From Xestospongia muta (lineage: Eukaryota > Porifera > Demospongiae > Haplosclerida > Petrosiidae): DNA of 64,000 nucleotides. The position numbers and the translations under genes were made by a program. Shown in pieces: positions 1 through 12,017 of the stretch. The stretch is from contig OY848927.1 in NCBI GenBank assembly GCA_963693285.1, positions 1,676,501-1,740,500 on the forward strand, written 5' to 3'. Numbering within the stretch: position 1 is the stretch's first letter; each line of letters begins with the position of its first letter. The notes beneath the pieces were generated by a model. The model had not been told where the DNA came from and ran no database searches. It was given only the letters and a program-made list of their open reading frames with translations.

Positions 1-88
1 GTTATATAATTCAATATGTGCATTATGATGTGTGAGTGTTTGTGTGTGCAAGTATGCATTTGTGTGTGTTTGTGTGTGTAAGCATACA

Positions 89-90
<2 letters not shown>

Positions 91-146
<56 letters not shown>
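91..146. repeat. (TG)n microsatellite in a RAF intron
   Basis: An uninterrupted run of 28 TG units, with shorter TG patches just upstream. It lies in the intron after the last visible RAF kinase exon (donor at about 212 on the minus strand). Open frames crossing it are repeat artefacts. Confidence 0.97.
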
Positions 147-147
<1 letters not shown>

Positions 148-212
148 AAGTATGCATGCATTTTTGTGTACATGAATGCATGGATTTTGTGAATTCATGT
201 GTAATGACTTAC

Positions 213-3200
213 TCCATTCCCTGTGCTGTTTGACGGCAAATATCAATAATTTTGTACATTTCAAACTTCTTTTCCATGACATGGATATGTTTGAATAGCG
301 TTGAACCATCACACCATTGTGTTACTATTGTTAACTGCGGTTTACTGGTCCAACCCATAAACAACAATATATTTGCATGACGTGTTTTCCTATAAAAAAG
401 TCAGGTATCAGAACAAAATTCTGCATAATAGATTGAATATGTGTACATTATTTGAGATATTTTCTCATGCTATATGATACTCTAGTATAGTTTACCAATA
501 TCATTCCAATTCTATTCTATGAATAGACTAATTATTTACTTCAAAATATATTCTTTTTGACCATAACATTCTTTACTAATGAGGTATTTGATACAAATAT
601 TTATTATGTTACACACTAATACACACATAGATTATAGGAGTATTACAATTATTACTTGGTGGGTGACATCAATGACTATTATTACACACAAAGTAATAAT
701 TATTGTAACTATAACTTTAATTTTGACACTTTGTCTCAGGAAACAGTTATCACTGTAACAGTACTTTACCACTCACATAAGGACAGCAACTTCATTTTTA
801 AAGGCTTGCATTTGTTGTTCAGTTGGATTAGATACATTGAGTTTTTTGACTGCTACAGGACCTATATATAAAAAACAGTTATTTTTAGTTTTCATATTAT
901 TTACAACAGACCATGCCATTTTCCTTTGAATACAGTTCCAAAAGAGCCTGAACCAATGCGTTCTCCCACATCAATCTCATTATAAGGTATCTCCCATACA
1001 TCAGTACTATCACGATGCCGTACCTATAAAACAGTTCAATAAAAGCAGTTTATTTAAAATTTCATACTTTTCCTCTCTTTTCCTCTGACGAGAGTCGCTG
1101 TCTCCTTCTTTGAGATGGCAAAGTACTACTATGATAACTTGTAGAAGACCGTCCTGTAGAACCTAGACCGCTGTCTCCACTGCTAAGAGAAGCTTGAAGA
1201 GGAGCTAAATGTAACAGTACATGGATCTAGCTCACTTAAAGTATGTGTCTTACGTCTAGCTCCTGTAGGTGTTTGTAAAGGTGACTGACCAGCTGAGTAA
1301 CATGGACTTAAGCTATCTGGTGTCATGGAAGTACGATCACCAGATGAACTTCGACGCTCAAGACTACGATGACGATTGTGGCGCTCTGAAAAATGCATTC
1401 TAACAAGAGAATGCTAAATCCAAACAACAAATATATAGAGGACTACCTTCTCTCCATTGATGATCTACTATCAGTTGAATTTCTACGTTCTTTATTATCA
1501 TCAGAAATATTACTACTATAATCTAAATTACCGGCACTTGACTAAAATATACAGATATGAATTACCAAAATAAATTAGAAAAAATACCTGTCGTTTATGA
1601 CCACGCCTCCTTCTTTCTACTCTCATAGCATCCATACCAGTGTGGTGACTTAGTACACCTTCTGCTATAATACTATGAGTACCACGTCCAGCGTGTGATA
1701 CATGATTACCAGTATCTCCAAAGACGCTATTATCACCAACAGACTACAGAAATATATCATAATTAACGCCAACATGTCATAATTTTGAGGTATGAACTCT
1801 ATCTCTTTATATAATCCAGTGGTTGTATATTACCATTATAATAATAATAAAAAGTATCTGGTTTGGGTTGTGCTTTGGAATGCTAAGTCACTATAGCAAA
1901 TACAATCTGTAATTTGGTTTATATGTACTGTGACAAGTGTACTTTCCCTTACATGCAAATTAGGATAATTATGTCCTGTCACTAAAAGAGATGAATTCAT
2001 TAAGTAAGGTGATGGAGGAACCAATATGGTAACACTTGTGGGATGACTGCTACTATACGATGTTTGTTGAGAATCCTAACATAACTAATGTAAGGCTAGT
2101 CTTCACAGAGAGAGATATAACTCACCTCATTGTTAACTGGAGTATATAAAACATTAGGAGTTGAAATCGAACGTTCGCGTGATGTACTTAATGTTTTAGG
2201 AATAGCTCTAGGTTCTTCATCTCCATTTTTAACTGGTACTATTAAAACATAAGTAAATGAAACAATGAAAAAACACTAACCTAAAAATGGCTGTTGATTG
2301 AATAGTGTCGGAGATGGTGGGACAGGACTTGATGGCTGAGGGGATTCATCAGATCTTTGAGGTTGCTGGGATAGGATACTGTGAAAGAAATTATTACAAA
2401 TTGACATAGAACTAGCATTGTAGTCTTCTTACTAGGCCATGATTAAGTCATCGTCCACTCCACCACAATGTATAGGTACTTTGGTACTGCATCGTTGATG
2501 ATAACGGAAACCACATGTTTCACAGCGAAATCCTTGAAACAAGAGCTTTTTACAAACATCACAAAATGCTAATGTGATGAAAGTCTTTCTAACCTAAGAA
2601 CAAAAGTATTAAATGTAACAGAAATCTGAAGTATGTAAATTTACAAAGTTATGATGATTAGTAGACACCAGTCTTGCATTATCCTCAAATTCAACAAATA
2701 CCTTCCAAAATACAAGAGATATGGCAAATGACTTGATTAGTAACATACCTCTTGTCCAGACAATAAACTTGTATCAGTATTCCAGTCAATAATGATACGA
2801 GGTGTTTCAGTATAAACTATACAGTTATCAGGAGTGAGATCACGAGTTTTCATGGCCTTCTTTAATGCATCTCGTATTGTCACTCCCTCGCGAACAGACA
2901 CCTAAGAAATAATGGTTTACTTATAATTATGTAAGATATTCTTTACATACAATAGTTCTTTGTCCTTCAGGTAAATGAGCTCTTATTAAACTGTTACTTG
3001 GCAGCGGTGATGAAGGTATGGGTTGTTCCGATTCTATAGTAGTCATTAAATGTGCAGGAGGAAGAGGTGGGAGATAAGATACAGGAGGAGAGAGGGGACA
3101 TGATCGGCTAACTGTCAAAGGACTCCTATATAGAAAATTAATCCAATTAATTGTATGATATATTTCAGCTTACTTGGGAGACATTGGTCCTTGAGGAGAT

Positions 3201-3621
3201 TGGTTAGAACCATCAGGTGAGCTACTAGATGCTAGTTCTGCTGAATCACTACTCTCCCAACCTATAATATACACAGAATATCAACAAGTTCATTACCTAT
3301 TAACAACCTTGGCCAGTGAGCTCTTTTTCTCTTCTAATTAAATCTTCTAGTCTTTTCTTTAATTCAGATTCCTCCTATTAAGGTATCATAATAGAAGATA
3401 AGACTGTTTATAAGTGCATACTTCAACAACAAGTGATGTCCTCTGATTATATGGAAAAGTTCGTTGTATCTCATCTAATGTCCGACTGGTTGATCGTATG
3501 ACTTCTCTCAAAGCACGTACCTGATATAAAGAGCATGCTTTCAATATGAGTGATATATTATTAACATAGTTACCTCACGTGATGATGAATTAGGGACCTC
3601 ATAAAACTGAGCAGATGCCAT
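213..3621 (-). CDS. RAF: RAF-family serine/threonine kinase (MAP3K), 3' part outside window
   Basis: Cytosolic Ras effector that phosphorylates MEK. The model starts at the ATG at 3621 ([16 protein letters not shown]); exons 1-8 are about 3574-3621, 3422-3520, 3308-3374, 3174-3261, 2951-3125, 2749-2901, 2645-2701 and 2433-2593, with compatible phases. Visible domains in order are an acidic helical N-terminus, a Ras-binding domain (starting near [16 protein letters not shown]), a C1 zinc finger ([18 protein letters not shown], with HQRC and HC ligands) and a Ser/Thr/Pro-rich linker. The linker contains RRSSSGD, which resembles a 14-3-3 site. The kinase starts in the exon near 912-1023 ([17 protein letters not shown]) and continues at 780-862 (AVAVKKLN). 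The exon at 213-389 carries [13 protein letters not shown] and ends at QGM before the HRD loop. The catalytic loop, DFG and C-terminus lie beyond position 1. The N-terminal helical region resembles B-Raf more than short C-Raf forms, but I did not separate paralogs. Confidence 0.93.
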
Positions 3622-4177
3622 GACTGAAAAAAGCTACTTGAAAGAAACAAACATATGGTATTCTAATTAATGCCCTACCAAGTGTACAAACAACAATAGT
3701 AAATTACTACTATCACTATTATTTGACATACACGAAACACTTTTTATCATGCATTGAGTTTCTATAATAATTGTATAGAAAACAACGTAGCAAGTCGATA
3801 TTAGAAAAATACATGTAAATATTTTTTTTTCTTTTCAGAACGAATCAGCAATGAAACTTAGTCACTTACAAAAGGTTAGGAATAACTGATGAAGAAACAG
3901 CTAGTATAGAGATTAGGCTGGTCAGACAAAGAGGACAGTAGTGGTCAACACCACACCACAAACCATTGTTGATAGTTCAATTTAAAATTGTTATCGGCTA
4001 TCGAAGTCAATTTTTAATGTGTTTTACCACACCCTTCGCTGCATGTAATCAAAATAAAACGACAACGTGTTGATGCCCTTGTCAATTTTAGTCTTTACGG
4101 TTCCTTAGAAGATTACAGACCACAGACTATTTCTATTGGACGAGACTAAACTACCGGTATTGCTGCTGGCTGCAACA
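3622..4177. promoter_or_regulatory. divergent intergenic region, RAF / DOK-like
   Basis: These 556 bp separate the start codons of RAF (minus) and the DOK-like gene (plus). They must hold both 5' UTRs and both promoters, probably shared. I see no TATA box at a convincing position and no CpG-rich stretch, and no 5' UTR exon could be assigned with certainty. Confidence 0.5.
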
Positions 4178-7100
4178 ATGACAGGTGAGAACAAATGCAA
4201 CATAACAAACACACCTTGTCTACTAAATGTAGCTTAAATATGTAAGAGGAAATATCGAATGTACTTCGTTTATATGTTGGAAATACTAACTCTACTGTAT
4301 TAGATTCCACATAATTCGTATAATTATATCAAAGCTAGACTGTATGTTCATTGATAACAGCATTCTTAGTAATATAGCTGGACACTAATCTATGTGAGGA
4401 GTATTTCTCACTGTTTGTTGCAGTTATTTGCTTATTGAGGTGCTAACTAGTATAATATGTTTACTATTGCATTCATCAATCAGTTGCTTAAATTTGTGCA
4501 TTTTGCTTAAATTTTTCCAAACTTTCACGTTGTCAAGTATATAAGTGAGATTAGAAGACATTACTAGAACATAATGTTCTTTGCATATAGTTATAGAAAA
4601 GACAGCACGAATTTTGGGCATGACTACTTAATGTCTTTGTTCAGATTTTACTTAAAGAAATCCGAAACTCCACCGCAATATAAACTGTAAATTCTCGTGT
4701 AGTAACTAATATTATTACAAGCAGCATAAAGGCATGTTGTTAATTTTGTGTAATTAGTATGTTTGTAACATGTTTCTTATCAGTACTCTCTACATACCAT
4801 AATATTTTGACCTAATTAATGATGATTTGTTATTGGTAATAACTTCATATTCTAGAAACCACCAAATGTCAAAGTACACAGTTATTATAATATTACTACA
4901 ATTGGACTTGCCCTTGACTTCCTCTAGGGAATAGATCATAGTTTCGATTATTAGTTTGACAGTTATTAGGTCTTGTGTCTGAGTCATGTATAGTAATATT
5001 GAGTTCATAGGAAATAGATGTCACTAGCAACCATGTCACAGACATGTTGCAGCTGTGTTGATAAAAGGTATCGGTCTCATTTAGTTCCTGCTTTGTTTGA
5101 TGTGTTCTCTTTGTAATACATACAAGTGTATTATAATTATATAACGTGTCTGATCAAAAGATCTCTGATAAGTCTTTGATCTATGACCAAATACAGATCT
5201 ACAAGGAATAGCTTGTATGGTTACTGACCACCTGTCTTGACCAGATTACTAAATACACACTTGTTGGCTTTATTCTGTAGTATAAGTTCCTTATAAGGAA
5301 AAAATTAAGTAAATTACATATAATTGGCTATATATAGGGTATATTTGTTGTTCTTTACATGTGAAATATGAAAGTGAATTTTAATACGGTCTCTTGATAA
5401 TAATCACTCATTGTTTCTTTTGTAGCTATTAAAGCTACTGCACTTACTCCTATTAAAGAATACAAAGGACCGTGTACTTTCTCCTTGTCAAAAAGATCCC
5501 TTGCTATCAAAACAGATGACCCATCTACTACTGACTTAGGGACATGGCCATACGAATGTATTCGACGTTTCCATTCTCAAGATCTGAACTTTTTCAGTTT
5601 TACTTCTGGTCGACGTGGACCTTATGGTGTTGCAGATTACAAATTTCGCATTAATGAGCATGAATTACTTCAGTTGCAAAAACTTCTGACACAATATACT
5701 GGTATGTAATACTACATCTATTGTAATTGCCATTAAATTTTCTTTCATTAATTTAGGGGCAAAATTTGATCCAAATCAAAGTAATAGAACGACTAGTGAC
5801 GCAACATCTTTGTCACCTAGACTGTATCCTCATCATAACACAGTCCCAAGACATATACCATATTCACAGACTGATTTTTCACTTCCAGCCCCATTATCTC
5901 CGTCTCCTAATCAACCTGGATATAGTACAACACATATTTTATCACCCTCTCATGATGCTAATTCACCAGACGAAGGCTTAAAAGAAAATTTTGCATACAA
6001 AAGATCAGATTCTCCACGTTCAGGGGGATCTCCCCAAAGTTTAAGACATAGCTTTAAAAGGCGACCTGGATCTGAATCACCTAACAGTGACAGCCTTCAC
6101 GACTCTGGCAAACATGACAGTATGTCTTCATTACCTGGTATGCCTAGTCATTTGTATGAAGATGCAGAAATGATTCAGGCACTAACATCTGATTCCAATG
6201 GTCAGAGTGGCTATGATAAATTGGAAAAAGCAAGGGAGGAAGCATCGAAAGTAATAGATGGTATTACTCCATTATCCATTGAGCAACATTTGACAGATAG
6301 TACAGTTGAGAAGCGCATTAAAAGTCCTTCACCTAAGTGTGAAAGTGAAAATCCTCCACTTTCTTTGCCTTTAACTGATACTGAGGTTCGCCAACTGAAG
6401 AGTTTCAATAGAGAACCGTTGATTAACAAATCAGCTACTATCCATGATCGTCGTAAAGCCGATTACACATACATTGAATTATCTGACTCATCATCTGAAT
6501 ATGGGGGTGACAGCCGACCTACCTCAACATACGATATACCTACTCGCCTTGCCTCACAAATTACTGAAAAACTATATGACATTCCACAAAGCCAGTCAAT
6601 TTATGATGTCCCTCCACCCCCACGACCAACCAGTAATGGTTCTTCTCATACTTCTTCTATTTATGACATTCCTCGTTCATCTGTTCGTGACTCTATGACT
6701 GCCACACAACGTGCTCTTCCTCACTTACCTACAGATTATGTGAACATCCAATTAGGAAGCAGAAATCCATCAGATGAAACATACTGTGAAGTACCCGCTC
6801 CTAACAAAAACATTACACAGTCAAAGTCTATGATCAATATGTATCAGGATATACCAGAGCATAATTTGTATTCATCGCCATCTGATACTGCATTGAGACG
6901 AGTTGAAAGTGCTAAAAGAGTCCTTCTACCTGGAGAAAAACTAGCTCAAGACTTAGCAGAAGAGGAGGGTTATGTTTTTGTTAGCCCTGCTACTCGACCA
7001 GTATTAACCACTCCACCTCCGAGATCTCAATCAACATCTGCACAACATGATGTACCAGAAGAACCTGTGAATGATGAATATATTGAAGTACGAAGAAACA

Positions 7101-7972
7101 ATAGTGCTACTAATGTGAGTGTTTCCAGTGGGACATGGACAAAAAGAGGTAAAGATGGTTACGATAATGTTGAAGTGATACCAATACATCCAGTACCAAG
7201 TGCTCCTGAACCAGTAATTGATCACGATTATGTCAACTTTCCAATCAATGTTAGGAAATGGAGCGATGGCTACGAAGAAGTGAAAGAGCTTCGCACAAAG
7301 CTTTCAGTATCTAGTGATACAACTAGTGACTCTGATGTCATTATTACTACTACAGAACCAGATACCACAGTAGATCTGCATGATCTAAGTTTATCGCCCA
7401 CTCAACTTATGTCCACAGAATACATGCACACAAACAATATACATGAAACACAAGACAATACACAAGATAATACAAATGTTCCCAGTTCTATTCAGTCTAC
7501 ACCATCAGAAGAAGGTGGCAGTGACAACCCATTGTTGTTGTCTGGTGATCCAACCAATAAAGTCACTATTCCTAAGAAAACAATGATCCCCATTGCTTTA
7601 GGAAGTCCAGAGACAAGTCATATGCTTCTTGCAAGGAAGAGAAGTTTGACTATAGGAGATCCATTAGATGCGAAAGAAGCCAAAAAACATACATATGAGA
7701 ATGTACCAGAAGATCAATACCCTCCAGGTGCTTTACCACCTCGCTCTTATACCAATGATGTCCCTGCTGTTACTAAAAAACCAATGCCGTTGCCACGCCC
7801 TGCTACTTTGAGTACAATCACTGTATCTAGCAGCGTATCAGTGAAAAACGTTGAAGAGAAAAAAGTTAACAGCAACAATGAATGTCAACAAGCTTCTCTC
7901 TCACTGACTGCAAACAGCAACCACAACAATAATAAAGTGAAAATGTTGATACGACAATTCAGCAACAACTAA
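4178..7972 (+). CDS. DOK/IRS-type PTB docking protein with many SH2-binding tyrosine motifs
   Basis: Predicted 832-aa adaptor from exons 4178-4184 (MT plus one base), 5426-5701 and 5757-7972, joined in phase. Residues about 3-95 form an IRS-type PTB domain; the core WPYECIRRFHSQDLNFFSF followed by SGRRGPYGVADYKF matches the family pattern for binding NPxY-type receptor tails. No PH domain precedes it, unlike DOK1-6 and IRS, and there is no N-myristoyl glycine as in FRS2. The remaining ~735 residues look disordered (Ser/Thr/Pro-rich) and carry tyrosine sites: TYDIP, LYDIP, IYDVP and IYDIP between about residues 352 and 397 (the p130Cas/DOK YDxP type that recruits Crk/Nck SH2 domains), DYVNI and DYVNF (Grb2-type YxN), and YIEL, YIEV, YDNV, YEEV, YENV and YCEV. 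The Pro-rich stretches (PPPPRP, PKKPMPLPRP-like) may bind SH3 domains. The protein probably acts at the plasma membrane below receptor tyrosine kinases. The first coding exon is tiny, so the start is less secure than the rest. Confidence 0.85.
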
Positions 7973-8073
7973 TTTTTTGTAAAATGAGAATTTTATTTTT
8001 TGTGACTTTTAATATAAATAAATGCCCTTAAATTAATTAACTATTGTATAAGTTGTTTTATGTTTTTTTTGAA
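7973..8073. terminator. convergent 3' ends of DOK-like and CANT1 genes
   Basis: Only 101 bp separate the two stop codons. An AATAAA-containing motif (ATAAATAAATG near 8014-8024) can serve the plus-strand gene. The two 3' UTRs must be very short or overlap. Confidence 0.6.
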
Positions 8074-9989
8074 CTATAAAAATTCAATACCTTCAAATCT
8101 ACATAAAGAAAGGATATTGGGAAATTCTAAAATAATAACAGTCACTTACTTGAAATCCCCAATTTTGGTCTCTTCAAGTAACATTTTGCCATTCAAATCA
8201 AATGCTAGTATATCTAACAACATTATAGATAACTCCAGTCTATAGTCTGTTACTAACTTACACGAAGCAACGGTCCCTTTATTTTCCTCACTCTTTAATG
8301 CTACAATAATTCTATCTTGAGTGCCTGGTATAAATTTAAAGGAAGAGAAACCACGATATTGATTCCATTTCTATTAAAAAAACATGAAATCATAACAGTT
8401 AGTACATTTAAAATATTACAGTGATTTTTCTTGATCTTATAGAATGGAAGGACTCATCAGCAGTAATAAGAATATTAGTAGCTCTATGTTCATCATCAAC
8501 ATCATTATAACTACCATATATAAAACTATGGAAAACAGACCAATGACTACAGTGGAGTGTACCTTTCATGGCTAGCTCGTCGTGGTAAAAAGAACCATCT
8601 CTTATGAACATCACTCCAACATGCTGACTCATGTATCAGATATCTGTTTATAAACACACTTCAAAATTAGACGAGAGAGGAGGTCATTTAATTACCCAGG
8701 TGATTTAAAACCAGCTTGTAATTTCATAGCGTTGTAGTTAGTTGCCCAAGGCCAGTGTGTCACATGACCAATTGGACTAATCTTTTTGATATATTGTGGA
8801 TGATCATTGACGAATTCCTATATATGACCATCATTTCATTATAATTCCTGTGGTAGATACACTTACACCTGAGGGATTTGTCCACTCTTTACCCAGTCCT
8901 CCTATATACACATGATGGTCTTTAACAGTCATCCACTCCCCTTTAAAGCCTTTACTAACATTACCAGGGCCATCATTAAGTTTCACCCACGGAATTAATT
9001 GACTACCTTGTATTTCAAATACTAAATAAACATATTACAATAATGCGATGGATAAAAAAGCCAGTACTTACCCACACCAGATCTATCATCTATAGTTAAC
9101 AATTTTCCATTAAATACTAGTAACTCAGATAACTCGACTCCACGACCTTTTTCTGATAAATGAGACTTCAAGATGACCTATGAATGAATTGATAATCAGT
9201 AATTCACAAGTCGTTAGTGTTGTCTAAAGTGTTGTCTAATAGTCTAATGACTCTAGTTAACAGATGAGGTGAAGAGAGAGAGAAACAACAGAAGCTGTAT
9301 CCAACATGTGTTCTAAAAAGCACAAACATTGTACTAGTTGGAAAGCTAAGCACAAGTCATGTCAATGGACATTGTGTGTACTCAATATGAGTTTGTTTAC
9401 CTCATCTTATCAATCTTTTAAAAGCATAAACAATATAACTAGTTCAATAACTGATGTTCTGTGTTTAACAACACTTGTTTACTTACCTCTTCTATCCAAT
9501 CTACAATCACTCTAGCATTGGCAGTGTCATAAGTTAAAACACCTTTTTTTAATATACTTGACCATGTGTACGCCTGATCTTTTATCTACAGTACAGGGGA
9601 TATAATTAAAAACAACATTTAGTACAACTTGGTACCTTAGACTCTTGATCCTGGTCAGCGACTACAGCTATCTTATATTTAATGAGATTTCCAATCTCTA
9701 ATAAACAGATATGTAACATGTTATAATTTTAGTAGTGTTGCTTACTTGTGGGTGGGGTCAGTGGATATGAACTATTATAAGTGTAGTATTCGACAAAGTC
9801 TTTGCTACTTTGACTTGCCAATACTCCACTGGTTTGCTGTGATAACGGTTTTTTTGATGGTAACAGTAAGACTATAATGACCACCAATAGAGTGAAGAGT
9901 AATGCAAACAGTCCACGTTGAGGAATACGTGCTGTAGAACGCATATCACCACCACCACCACCACTCTCCATCACAATAGTTACATACAA
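8074..9989 (-). CDS. CANT1: calcium-activated nucleotidase 1 / apyrase
   Basis: Type II membrane nucleotidase that hydrolyses UDP, GDP and similar nucleotides in ER/Golgi or outside the cell. The N-terminus ([18 protein letters not shown]) is followed by a hydrophobic anchor ([19 protein letters not shown]). Later exons carry the beta-propeller blocks: [92 protein letters not shown] and [11 protein letters not shown], and the ending [15 protein letters not shown] before TAG at 8074. These follow the CANT1 order to the last residues. One intron, near 8537-8575, is only about 39 nt; reading through it gives a stop, so it must be spliced. The start could instead be the internal ATG at 9971. A GT-rich splice-like site upstream suggests a non-coding first exon in the 128-bp gap shared with the next gene. 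Confidence 0.92.
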
Positions 9990-10117
9990 ATATTTTCAAT
10001 ATTACTTGCATTTACTTACTATTAAGCATTTTCGGTCAGAGTGAGTTGGGAATTTCCCTGTTCTGCGTGCTGCTCTTATAAAGGCTGGTCCGTTTATTTA
10101 GCAGCTATGTAGAAATA

Positions 10118-11630
10118 ATGAATTATATTCTGCTCTCTCTTGTTATTGCTGCAACAGCAGGTAAGTAAGTATTATAGTAGCACTACAAAGATTCCTCAAT
10201 ACAAATACTATAGTTTGATAAAATTTCATTTGATAGTGTTCTCTGCTGCTAAACATATGCAATGCAAAGTGGAATGCAGTCGCAAACAGAAAATTGAAGA
10301 TCTGGGATTTAGTAAGTGTGTTAATAGTAAATAATGTATCAGTTAATATTACAACAAACACATATTGTACATTGAACTTAGAGAAAGTGAATGACTTTCT
10401 TATGTAACGTTACATGATACAGTGAGATGTAACACAAGTATTGGATCGATGATCAAATATCATGTAATATTGCGTAATTGTTGCTGGGAGTGATCTTAGT
10501 GTTTGCATGACATTAGCAATAAATATGACATAAATGAGAATGAACATACCTGAGATTGCCAAGGCAAAATATTAAATTACAATCTCCAAGAGCAACGTGC
10601 ACTTTTGTTTCCATTAATTACATACCTTTCTCAACCTTCGCAGATATTGCTATGGAACCACTACAAGTTGATGTTGGAGAATGTCAAACTACATTACTTA
10701 ATACAACTGTAAGTTAAGTTATATACATAATAGATGCCAGCGCATTGTTTCCAAGCATTGTCAATCATCACAACTCATTTTTTCCTAATAGGGGTGCAAA
10801 TTAAAATCTGGCAGTACACAACACAATTGTATTAAGCAGTGTATACCACGAGCACATGAAATCAAGGACTACAATAATAGAAGTGGCCCAGTGAAAGTGG
10901 CTGTCATTCGATCGTGTTACCCTACACGCCATCATTGTCTTGAGACCTGTGAATTGAAGCCCCAAGTATTATATCTGTTCCCTAAAACTAAATATCAAAC
11001 TCGTGTTGATATTAAAAAATGTGCTGGACAATGCAATGGTATTTATAATGAACTTTGCAATTTAGTTTGTTGTGATATGTTATGGTAGATAGTGATTATT
11101 CATGTGTGCCTACAAAGACAAGAACAGAGTCAGTAGAAGGACCAAATGGTAGTTAATATTGATACTGAAACATTACTAGTTCAATAATCCACTGATAGGT
11201 CCAATAACTCTTAATCTCATTGAAGAGTGTAGATGTCAATTTGCAGTATGTTATAGGCGAGACTACTATAAATCATTTTGGAATTATTCATACTGTGATA
11301 ATAGTACTTATGTCAGAGAAGAAAAGGTATTTCTCTTTATACCTCATTAGAGTTGAGATAATTCTTTACAGGTCATCAATATTGGTCAGTGTATTGGTGA
11401 TTGTAGCGGAGTTCAATTACCTGGAAGGTGTTATCCGTAAGTATCAATATCATAATAAACTGGATGAGTTGTCTCTGTATTATAGATCACAAACAAACTG
11501 TCTACTATATATACCAGGTGGGCCATCTAAATGCATTCCAACAATGCATTCTACAGATAGTTACACTAATGAAATGATGGAAACTCGTCCTGTTCATGTT
11601 ATTACAAAGTGTGGTTGTGGAAGTGGTTAA
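10118..11630 (+). CDS. secreted cysteine-rich protein with two cystine-knot-like modules
   Basis: Predicted 275-aa secreted protein from eight exons (10118-10160, 10237-10311, 10644-10708, 10792-11038, 11089-11148, 11199-11326, 11372-11436, 11486-11630), all phases consistent. Residues 1-14 (MNYILLSLVIAATA) are a signal peptide. Two modules follow, each with a spaced CxxxC pair (CAGQC; CIGDC), a Cys-containing middle (YSCVPTKT; SKCIPTMHS) and a final CxC (ECRCQF; KCGCG). This layout resembles C-terminal cystine knots of extracellular growth factors and antagonists. N-glycosylation sequons occur (NTT, NRS, NYS, NST), and Arg/Lys-rich stretches are possible cleavage sites. I do not recognise a named ortholog. 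The similarity is to cysteine spacing only, so a ligand role is inference. The gene is head-to-head with CANT1 across 128 bp. Confidence 0.75.
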
Positions 11631-12017
11631 AAAGACTGCTTGACTGTCTTCAATTATATTGTTTTTGACTATGCATATCAGTGCAACAAAGCATTACTTT
11701 TCCAATATCATATCAGTTCATAAGAAGTATATTTCATAAAGAGGAACACAGTTTTATACAGCAAATGTATTCGTGTGTTATAAATTGTTTTTTTAAATGT
11801 TTTCTTTAATTGATATTATATAATAGCTTGCAACAAACATTATAATATTATTAGGAGAACTAAAACACTATTAGATAAAATTACTTCATGTTGAGCCACC
11901 TGTTCAAGTTAATACTAGTGTCTAAATACGTTGTCATACTGTATAACAATGTATTTTACAAGGTCAAAAACAAAATTCTAAGTATGGCTATGCAAGCTAA
12001 TAAAAATTAAGTCAATC
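11631..12017. other. convergent intergenic region, no gene seen
   Basis: This stretch lies between the stop codons of the cystine-knot-like gene (plus) and the HMGR-kinase gene (minus). It is AT-rich with short poly-T runs and no coding signal. It probably holds both 3' UTRs. Confidence 0.6.

Noticed and set aside
36..233. Open frame across the TG repeat at the left edge.
   Set aside because: Pure microsatellite translation (Cys-Val repeats) in a RAF intron, antisense to the gene.
4184..5425. Several 60-70 aa frames in the first DOK-like intron.
   Set aside because: AT-rich chance frames on both strands without domains or splice context.
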